Shown here one piece after another: positions 11,865 through 17,674 of a stretch of DNA of 17,674 bases. The notes under the pieces were generated by a model. The model made no database searches and was not told the origin of the DNA. It saw only the letters and a list, made by a program, of their open reading frames with translations. Positions within the stretch are counted from its first letter, which is position 1. Every line of letters starts with the position of its first letter. Source of the stretch: Enteractinococcus helveticum. GTDB taxonomy: Bacteria > Actinomycetota > Actinomycetes > Actinomycetales > Micrococcaceae. The position numbers and the translations under genes are program-made. Location: NCBI RefSeq assembly GCF_020742345.1, contig NZ_DYXC01000063.1, forward strand, positions 1 to 17,674. Reading direction: 5' to 3'.

Positions 11865-14498
11865 CTAGTCGGTCACTTCAACAATGCCTTTGGCGCCGTG
11901 CTCGGCGTCGGCCATAATGTGGTTGACCATCGTGTAGTGCCCGGCTTCAGGGAAATCGAGCTCAATGAACCCGCCCTGAGCTGGCATCAGGTCGAGGGCT
12001 TGTGCGCCGCCGTCGTCATAGTCTGCTGGATCAAGTGGTCCGCGACCGTTGCGCAGCTGGTAGGTGCCTTCCTTATACACCGTGTCGAATTGACCGCCGA
12101 TAATGTGGAAGCTTAGCGGTTTATTGGGGCCATTGTTGAGCACCCAGAATCGGACGCGATCGCCTGTGGTGACTTGCAGGGGGTTGTCGATGTACTGGTT
12201 GACATAGCCGTTGAACATTACGGCATCTGCTTGCGCGGCCAGGGCTTTGTCGACGTCGATGGCCTCACCGTTGCCGCCGAGATAGAGCTCGGATTGGGTG
12301 ATGATGTACTCGTGATCCACCGGGTCGAGGTCGGGCGGGTCGATGATGATGGCACCGGCCATACCCGCGCCGATGTGGGCGGTCATGGGTGCTGTGCCGC
12401 AGTGATACATCCACACGCCCGCGCGGTCGGCGGTGAACTCATAGACCAATGACTTCCCGGGTGCAATGGTGCGCATTGGCTCATCGGGTGCTAGGTGTGA
12501 GGCGTGGAAGTCGATGGAATGTCCCATGGTCCCGTTGTTGACCAGGGTGATGCGGAAGGTATCACCAATGTTGCCGCGGAGGGTTGGTCCGGTGGAGTCA
12601 CCGTTGAAAGTCCAGCGGATTTGCTCGACCCCAGGTGAAACTTCGATTGTTTCCTCGATAACTTCGAATGTGTACTCATGTATTGTTGTTTCCGGCGCTG
12701 GTTCAAGTTTGGGGTCATAGCCTTCAAAGTCTTCGGGCCAGGAGGCCATGAAATCCAGTTCGGCGGCAGCGCCAGTGCCAGGGGTGACGACGCCGGAGTG
12801 ATCATGCTCGTTGCCGTCGGCTGAGGTGGCGCCGATCGCGTTGACATCAAAGACCATGCCCATTTGCCGGTGTCCGACGATCGAGCACCAGCCCTCGAGG
12901 TCCTCGGTAATGACCCCGACCTCAATGGTGGTGGACTCCCCCGGTGCCAGGCGGCCCGAGTCGACGCCGTTGTCCAGCACGAGGTCATGGACTTCGGATG
13001 CATCGGTATTGGTGAGATGGATAACCAGTTCATTGCCGACCGGCACGTCGACGGAGGCCGGTGAGAATCGCATATCGGCTGCGGTCACTTCGATTTCGGT
13101 GACTTCACCGGTGGGCTCAACCTGCTCCTGGGCAACCGGGCTCTGCGGGGTTGAACCCAGACCTGCGGCGGTGGGATCCAGGCCCACGCCGAGTGAGGCA
13201 CCCAGCGCGATGACAGCCACTGAGGCGATGACCTGGGGTGCAGAAACCTTTGGGGTGGCCATGGGCTCGGGCTTGGGTAGTTCGCCGTCGTCAGCATGGT
13301 CCATGGCACGTTTGGTACGGATCATGACAATAATCGCGCGCAGAATGAACACCAGGGCCAGCGCCAGAGCGACCAGGGCAATGGCAGACAGGATGACGCG
13401 CACGATTGATGGGACGGGGAGCAGGCACAGGGCGATGGCGAGGTTGGCGGTGACCACCCGCCAGGTGCCCAGGCGATTGATTTCCGCGATGCCGGCTTTC
13501 AACGGGCGCGGACCGCCACCGATGACGACGGGCACCAGGTGGCTCAGGGCACCGAAAAGCATTTGCAGGGCGAAGCCGACCAGGAACATGACGGTGACTA
13601 CGCCGTAGCTTTGGGCCAGCGTGGCCCAACCGTCGGTGAGGATTTTGACGGCGAGTGTGACCAGGGCGATCGGCAGCCAGAGCAGTGCGGCCGAGGCCGA
13701 CAGGGTGGGGAAGGAATGCGGGGCTTTCCTGCGGGCGGCCTGGATGATGGGCACATAGACGACGCCGGTGCCGACCAGATAGAGTCCGACGCCCATGACG
13801 CCCAGCCAGGTGAGATCCACCAGTGGGCTGGCCACGACGAGGCTCAGGCCGATGGCCAGGATGGGCAGGGCGCGGACGGAGGCGCGTTCGGCGCCGTCAG
13901 CCATTTTGGTGCGCAACATGGTGGGCCACAGGGTGACCAGGGTGCCGAGGATGGCCAGGCCCACCCAGCCCAGGAGGTTGACCATGGTGTGGGCGACGAG
14001 CAGTTTGCCGTGCCAGTCGCCGGGCAGGCCGCGGGCCAGCAGGACACCCAGGGCCGCGCCCACGGGCAGGAAGGCTGCAGCGACGATGTAGTAGCGCACG
14101 CTGATGCGGAAGCGGCCGGGCAGGGCGATGCGCAGGCGGTAGGTGAGCATGGCGGCGTGCCAGAGGATGACCCCGGAGATCAAGGCGGCCCCCAGGATGG
14201 TCAGCCACCACAGGGTGGTGGGCACACCGATGAACACGGCCAGCATGCCGAGCTGTAGCAGGATCAGGCGGATGTTTTGGGTGCGGCGAGATTCGACGTC
14301 GGGGGTTTTGAGCAACGCGTTGGTAAAGTGCAGGCTCCAAACCATGATCGAGTGGGTGAACCCACCCAGCGCGACCAGGTGGACTAGCAGCCACCGTGAG
14401 GAGTCGAAGAATGGGTGAATTAGGGCGACGATGACCGCTGTGGTCAGCCAAATGACCACTGGGATGTCGCGCATAAACCACGCGCCGCGGGTAGTCAT
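11865..14498 (-). CDS. nirK: Membrane-anchored copper nitrite reductase fusion (membrane domain, cupredoxin, NirK core)
   Basis: This 877-residue protein reduces nitrite to nitric oxide on the outer face of the membrane. Residues about 10-395 form roughly ten membrane segments with conserved-looking histidines (His40, His49, His57, His170), and another segment spans 421-440. Residues 465-555 are a cupredoxin with type 1 copper ligands His504, Cys538, His543 and Met548. Residues 580-877 are the NirK core: type 1 ligands His660, Cys700, His708, Met713; type 2 ligands His665, His699, His860; catalytic Asp663, His798 and Ile800. All are present. The frame is open 48 codons further upstream, but the ATG at 14496-14498 has AAAGGAC before it and overlaps the upstream gene's stop as ATGA. 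Hyphomicrobium NirK also has an N-terminal cupredoxin; the membrane fusion goes further, and may pass electrons from membrane carriers. Confidence 0.93.
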   Translation of the reverse strand: MTTRGAWFMRDIPVVIWLTTAVIVALIHPFFDSSRWLLVHLVALGGFTHSIMVWSLHFTNALLKTPDVESRRTQNIRLILLQLGMLAVFIGVPTTLWWLTILGAALISGVILWHAAMLTYRLRIALPGRFRISVRYYIVAAAFLPVGAALGVLLARGLPGDWHGKLLVAHTMVNLLGWVGLAILGTLVTLWPTMLRTKMADGAERASVRALPILAIGLSLVVASPLVDLTWLGVMGVGLYLVGTGVVYVPIIQAARRKAPHSFPTLSASAALLWLPIALVTLAVKILTDGWATLAQSYGVVTVMFLVGFALQMLFGALSHLVPVVIGGGPRPLKAGIAEINRLGTWRVVTANLAIALCLLPVPSIVRVILSAIALVALALALVFILRAIIVMIRTKRAMDHADDGELPKPEPMATPKVSAPQVIASVAVIALGASLGVGLDPTAAGLGSTPQSPVAQEQVEPTGEVTEIEVTAADMRFSPASVDVPVGNELVIHLTNTDASEVHDLVLDNGVDSGRLAPGESTTIEVGVITEDLEGWCSIVGHRQMGMVFDVNAIGATSADGNEHDHSGVVTPGTGAAAELDFMASWPEDFEGYDPKLEPAPETTIHEYTFEVIEETIEVSPGVEQIRWTFNGDSTGPTLRGNIGDTFRITLVNNGTMGHSIDFHASHLAPDEPMRTIAPGKSLVYEFTADRAGVWMYHCGTAPMTAHIGAGMAGAIIIDPPDLDPVDHEYIITQSELYLGGNGEAIDVDKALAAQADAVMFNGYVNQYIDNPLQVTTGDRVRFWVLNNGPNKPLSFHIIGGQFDTVYKEGTYQLRNGRGPLDPADYDDGGAQALDLMPAQGGFIELDFPEAGHYTMVNHIMADAEHGAKGIVEVTD

Positions 14499-15637
14499 AA
14501 TGTCCTTTCGGCAGGGTCGGGCGTATGAGTCAGCGAGGTTTGCGTTGCGGTGGTGGCAGGTTCGCCGAGCAGGGCTGAGGTGGCTGCGGTGGCCACGAAG
14601 ACTAACAGGGCTGCCACGGTGATGACCCCACCGATTTGCCACAGCACGGTGAGTTGGAGCAGATCACCGGTGAGCACGCGCAGCATGAGCCCAATGTGGA
14701 GTAGTCCCAGTGGTATCCACAGGATGGGGCGGTACGGTAGCGGACGGCGCAGCACGGCCGGCAAGATAATGGGTGCGTGGGCCATGACCATGGACAGTGC
14801 AAAGCCCAGCATCACGGCGTGGACGATGGCATCGTAGGCAAAGCCAGAGGTTTGGTGGCCGTAGATCAACCAACACACCGCGGCAACAAGCAGCCAGCCG
14901 TAGCCGGCCAGCAGGGCGACCGACGAGTAGCGGCGCAGGCCGGAGCCGTGGATGCCAGCCCGGGCGACATCATGCTGTACAAGCCACAGCACCAAGACAG
15001 CCAGGAGGGTTCCGGTGAGGCGCACGGCAAGATCCGGCCAGAAGAAACCGGCGGTGAGGGTTACGGTCAGCGCCGTCGTGGCGGCCACCAGCACTAAGGT
15101 GCCGTGGGGCGGCATCTGGAACCGGGCCAGTTCAACGCGTTCTGCGCTGATGGTCAGCACCAGAAAACCAATAAACCAGGGCACCAGGACCCAGACCGGG
15201 GCAACTAGCCACGTAAGCGTGGCGATCAGCAGGTGGAGGCCGCCCAGCAAATGCACGAGCACGAGCACATCACGGGACCGGTGCCATAACACCAGGTACA
15301 CAATGCATAACGCCAGTGCCCCTTCAATACACAACAGTTGGCCCAGCCTCGTCGGCAGCGGGGTTAATAGCACCAGCGCCCCGGCGCCCAGCAGTGCCGG
15401 GGCCACATAACCCAGCGGGTGTCGCAGCGCCACGGCGCGTTCCATAGCAATCAGGGTGCCTAAAAACCCGACTACCATCAGGATGCCGTGCAGATCAGCC
15501 CAAGCCACGACCGGTGCTGGCAGATTCAACAACAACAGTCCGCCGTTGAGGGCAGCCAACATTGCAAGCCCGGCGGGAAGCAAAAAGAACATTCGCCAGC
15601 GGGCCGGAGGGAGTCCCGTACTGGGCCGGCTTGCCAC
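14495..15637 (-). CDS. NnrS-like polytopic membrane protein of the nir operon
   Basis: The 380 residues form about 11-12 membrane segments. Histidines lie inside or at the edge of segments (DLHGILMVVGFLGTLIAMER with His50; YDAIVHAVMLGFALSMVMAH with His273 and His287; His314), resembling NnrS, a heme- and copper-containing membrane protein that protects denitrifying bacteria from NO stress. Similarity is by pattern only, so the call stays NnrS-like. The start is GTG at 15637 with GAGG seven bases before it. The stop overlaps the nirK ATG by four bases (ATGA), so the two are translationally coupled. Placement as first gene ahead of a nitrite reductase supports a role in NO handling, heme/copper supply or electron transfer. 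The C-terminal 25 residues are a Thr-rich cytoplasmic tail. Confidence 0.8.
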   Translation of the reverse strand: MASRPSTGLPPARWRMFFLLPAGLAMLAALNGGLLLLNLPAPVVAWADLHGILMVVGFLGTLIAMERAVALRHPLGYVAPALLGAGALVLLTPLPTRLGQLLCIEGALALCIVYLVLWHRSRDVLVLVHLLGGLHLLIATLTWLVAPVWVLVPWFIGFLVLTISAERVELARFQMPPHGTLVLVAATTALTVTLTAGFFWPDLAVRLTGTLLAVLVLWLVQHDVARAGIHGSGLRRYSSVALLAGYGWLLVAAVCWLIYGHQTSGFAYDAIVHAVMLGFALSMVMAHAPIILPAVLRRPLPYRPILWIPLGLLHIGLMLRVLTGDLLQLTVLWQIGGVITVAALLVFVATAATSALLGEPATTATQTSLTHTPDPAERTL

Positions 15638-15725
15638 CTGTTGACCTCGAAATACTCACGACGACGCCGCGGTATGGTGCGGCTTTTGCTTTCTACTGTA
15701 CTCCCACCCCGAGTAGCATGATCCC
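15638..15725. promoter_or_regulatory. Divergent promoter region between the nir operon and the DUF1801 gene
   Basis: These 88 bases must hold promoters in both directions. On the plus strand TAGCAT (15714-15719) lies six bases before the ATG at 15726, a leaderless arrangement. On the minus strand only the ribosome binding site GAGG is clear; no convincing -35/-10 pair was found for the nir operon. No FNR/CRP-like TTGAT-N4-ATCAA or other nitrite/NO-regulator site was recognised. Confidence 0.5.
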
Positions 15726-16157
15726 ATGGCCAAATCCAGTAACGTTATGCAACCCACGGATGTTGATCCCTACGAATTTATTGCCCAGGTCGAGAACCCA
15801 ACGCGACGGGCCGATGCCCAGCGCATGGTTGACATGATGCGGGAGGTGACCGGTGAAGAACCAGTCATGTGGGGGCCGAGCATCATCGGGTTTGGCACCT
15901 ACCACTATGTGTATGCATCCGGGCGTGAGGGTGATGCTCCGGCCGCCGGGTTTAGCCCGCGCAAGGCCAACCTGGTGGTCTACCTGCTGAATCATTTCGC
16001 CGACCAGCACCCCGAGAAACTGGCTGAACTTGGGCCACATAAGACCAGCAAAGCGTGTCTCTATCTCACCAAGCTTGAGAACATCAATGAGGACATTCTG
16101 CGGTTTCTCATCAAGGATTCCTACGAGGGAATCAAAGCGCAGTACCCCGACACCTGA
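15726..16157 (+). CDS. DUF1801 domain protein
   Basis: This 143-residue soluble protein fits the DUF1801/YdhG-like family: an N-terminal helix with DPYEFIAQVENPTRRADAQR, the family's central block EPVMWGPSIIGFGTYHYVYA with aromatic residues, FSPRKANLVVYL, and a C-terminal KACLYLTKLENINEDIL-FL stretch. The family is small, cytoplasmic and of unclear function (it is related in fold to iron-chaperone-like frataxin homologues). Length is normal. The ATG has no Shine-Dalgarno sequence; TAGCAT six bases before it suggests a leaderless mRNA. It is divergent from the nir operon and converges with the MFS gene on a shared hairpin terminator. Confidence 0.9.
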   Translation: MAKSSNVMQPTDVDPYEFIAQVENPTRRADAQRMVDMMREVTGEEPVMWGPSIIGFGTYHYVYASGREGDAPAAGFSPRKANLVVYLLNHFADQHPEKLAELGPHKTSKACLYLTKLENINEDILRFLIKDSYEGIKAQYPDT

Positions 16158-16182
16158 CCGTGCGGGCATCACAACCACAGCA

Positions 16183-16213
16183 AAGACCGCCCATCGAGTT
16201 GATAGGCGGTCTT
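16183..16213. terminator. Bidirectional hairpin terminator
   Basis: AAGACCGCC (16183-16191) pairs perfectly with GGCGGTCTT (16205-16213) around a 13-base loop that can itself pair ATC with GAT. It lies between two convergent genes, 25 bases after the DUF1801 stop and 29 bases after the MFS stop, and the AA/TT ends give short U-runs in both directions. Confidence 0.85.
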
Positions 16214-16242
16214 GAGAACCCGGAGTAACGAGCAGTCGCGCG

Positions 16243-17604
16243 TTAGTGTTCTTGGGTTTCTAGGTCGAAGTCCTTGGATTCACGGGTCAGCATGATGGCG
16301 CCACCAGAGACGACGGCCAAGCCAATCAGGTACATTATGACCGGGGTGACGGAGGTGCCACCGGTTGAGGCATAGAGCGAAGAAATGATGGCTGGGGTGA
16401 ACCCTGCACCCAGCAGGGTCGCGAACTGGTATCCCATGGATGCGCCAGTGTAGCGGGCGCCGGTGCCAAATTGTTCGGAAATGAACGCGGCCAACGGCCC
16501 GAAGATGATCGCGTGCAGGGCCAGCGCGATGGTGAACGCAGCGAAAATGAGCCACCAGTTATTGGATTCCATCATCTTGAAGAATGCTGGCAGGTAGGCA
16601 ACAAACATGATCAGGCCGGCCAGCATGACCGGGCGGCGTCCGAGGCGATCAGAGATGTGGGCGAAGAAGATCACGAAGAAGATCGAAATCACCGAGGCCA
16701 GTGCAAAGGCATACAGCACGGATGAACGCTCTGCACCGAATTCCGTTGCGTAACCGACTGAGAAGGTCGACAACAAAACCTGTAGCGCGAAGCCGGATGC
16801 CCCGGCGAGCATCGTCAAAATGAGGGCTCGTGGACGACGCAGGACCTCGATGATTGGCAGTTTCTTTTTCTGAGCGGTCTTGTTGTTCTTGTCCTTTTCC
16901 AAGGCAGCCAGGAAGATCGGCGATTCGGAGATGCGCGAGCGCACGATCATGCCGATGATCAGCAGCACAAACGACAACAGGAACGGGATGCGCCAGCCCC
17001 AGGTCATAAAGTCATCATGTGGCAGGACGGCGGCTGTCGTGCCCAGAATGAATGTTCCCAGCGCTGCACCGGTCGGGGCGCCGGCGTTGGTAAAGGATGC
17101 GGCGAATCCGCGGCGGCCCTTTTCTGAGTGTTCGAGTGCCATGAGGGCAGCACCGCCCCATTCACCGCCCACGGCGATCCCCTGGCACATGCGCAATGCA
17201 ATCAATAGGATCGCGCCCCAGGACCCAATGGTTGCAGAACCGGGGACAAGTCCGATGAGTGTGGAGGCGATACCCATGATGAACATGGACAATACAAGCA
17301 TCTTCTTGCGGCCCAGCTTGTCACCGAAGTGACCGAAGATTGCACCGCCCAGTGGCCGGGCAAGGTAACCGGCAGCAAAGGTTCCGTAGGACGCAATGGT
17401 GCCCGCCAACGGGTCGAGGTTTGCAAAGAAGACCGTTGGGAAGATCAGTGCCGACGCCGAGGCGTAAAGCAGGAAGTCATAGAACTCAATCGATGAGCCC
17501 AGATAGCTGGATAGGATCACCCGACGCGATTCTTTGCGCTTTTGTTCGGGGGTGAGTTGTGCAATCGCACCATCAGGTGCGGCACTTGTCGATGAGACGC
17601 TCAT
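16243..17604 (-). CDS. MFS transporter, metabolite:H+ symporter (MHS) family
   Basis: This 453-residue inner-membrane transporter has 12 predicted membrane segments. MHS-family marks are SSYLGSSIEFYDFLLYA at the first segment, the loop motif GDKLGRKKML between segments 2 and 3, LRMCQGIAVGGEWGGAALMA in segment 4, and the repeated motif SDRLGRRPVML in the second half. Relatives (ShiA, ProP, KgtP, YhjE) import organic acids, betaines or shikimate with protons; the substrate here cannot be told. The frame is open further, but the start is placed at 17602-17604, where GAGGAGAA stands a few bases before the ATG. It is monocistronic, with its own promoter upstream and a shared terminator downstream. 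Confidence 0.93.
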   Translation of the reverse strand: MSVSSTSAAPDGAIAQLTPEQKRKESRRVILSSYLGSSIEFYDFLLYASASALIFPTVFFANLDPLAGTIASYGTFAAGYLARPLGGAIFGHFGDKLGRKKMLVLSMFIMGIASTLIGLVPGSATIGSWGAILLIALRMCQGIAVGGEWGGAALMALEHSEKGRRGFAASFTNAGAPTGAALGTFILGTTAAVLPHDDFMTWGWRIPFLLSFVLLIIGMIVRSRISESPIFLAALEKDKNNKTAQKKKLPIIEVLRRPRALILTMLAGASGFALQVLLSTFSVGYATEFGAERSSVLYAFALASVISIFFVIFFAHISDRLGRRPVMLAGLIMFVAYLPAFFKMMESNNWWLIFAAFTIALALHAIIFGPLAAFISEQFGTGARYTGASMGYQFATLLGAGFTPAIISSLYASTGGTSVTPVIMYLIGLAVVSGGAIMLTRESKDFDLETQEH

Positions 17605-17638
17605 GACATTCTCCTCTGTGTGTTTTAGGTCACCCGCA

Positions 17639-17667
17639 ATCCAACTAGAGATAGATGAATTTGTCAA
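17639..17667 (-). promoter_or_regulatory. Promoter of the MFS transporter gene
   Basis: On the minus strand a perfect TTGACA (17667-17662) is followed after 17 bases by TTGGAT (17644-17639), a -10 matching in three of six positions. Transcription would start about 30 bases before the ATG, leaving room for the good ribosome binding site. Confidence 0.6.
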
Positions 17668-17674
17668 ACGTTGC

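Noticed and set aside
12811..13608. 265-codon plus-strand frame antisense to nirK
   Set aside because: Low-complexity Ser/Thr/Arg/Met translation, no ribosome binding site, and complete overlap with a gene whose copper ligands are intact.
13539..14258. 239-codon open frame antisense to nirK, rich in Gly, Gln and Asp
   Set aside because: It lies fully inside the well-supported membrane domain coding region on the other strand and its composition is that of mirrored hydrophobic codons in GC-rich DNA.

Overview
The window looks like a chromosomal segment of a mid-to-high-GC actinobacterium, probably of the Micrococcales. This is inferred from a SAM-IV-type riboswitch (known mainly from Actinobacteria), a DUF3039-like protein, frequent GTG/TTG starts and several start codons placed exactly where a leaderless mRNA would begin. 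No rRNA, tRNA, CRISPR array, transposase or integrase was seen.

Layout. Positions 1-914: a small XRE/Cro regulator (minus) and a SAP/DUF6434 protein (plus), divergent from a 17-base gap holding two overlapping, oppositely directed -10 boxes. Positions 1066-4702: a DedA-like membrane protein, formate-tetrahydrofolate ligase (fhs) and a Fes-like siderophore esterase, all on the plus strand. Positions 4703-10655 form an accessory island: a brnT toxin gene with an apparent in-frame internal deletion, brnA, four AT-rich direct repeats, an AAA+ ATPase with a C-terminal winged helix, a pseudogene fragment, a DszC/SfnC-type flavin monooxygenase behind a SAM-IV riboswitch, a long gene-free stretch, an orphan HTH antitoxin-like gene, a DUF3039-like protein and an unrecognised small protein. 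Positions 10691-15637 (minus) form a tight operon: an NnrS-like membrane protein, an 877-residue membrane/cupredoxin/NirK fusion with all copper ligands present, and an unrecognised 388-residue protein. Positions 15726-17674: a DUF1801 protein and an MHS-family MFS transporter, convergent on a shared hairpin terminator.

How the parts relate. The ATPase module lies between two copies of the brnA 3' end, and each copy runs directly into the 3' end of a homologue of the 388-residue protein. A third copy of that border is the real end of the 388-residue gene at 10691. This suggests brnTA once sat tail-to-tail with this gene and the island was built between them by recombination. The nir operon should reduce nitrite to NO outside the membrane, with the NnrS-like protein as a possible NO/copper/heme partner. 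The riboswitch ties the monooxygenase to sulfur status: when S-adenosylmethionine is plentiful, scavenging of organosulfur should be shut off.

Most notable: the SAM-IV riboswitch with its pseudoknot on a sulfur-scavenging monooxygenase; the disabled-looking brnT beside an intact brnA; the repeat-plus-ATPase module between direct repeats; the overlapping divergent leaderless promoter; and the membrane-fused nitrite reductase. All family assignments were made by reading the sequence without database searches.
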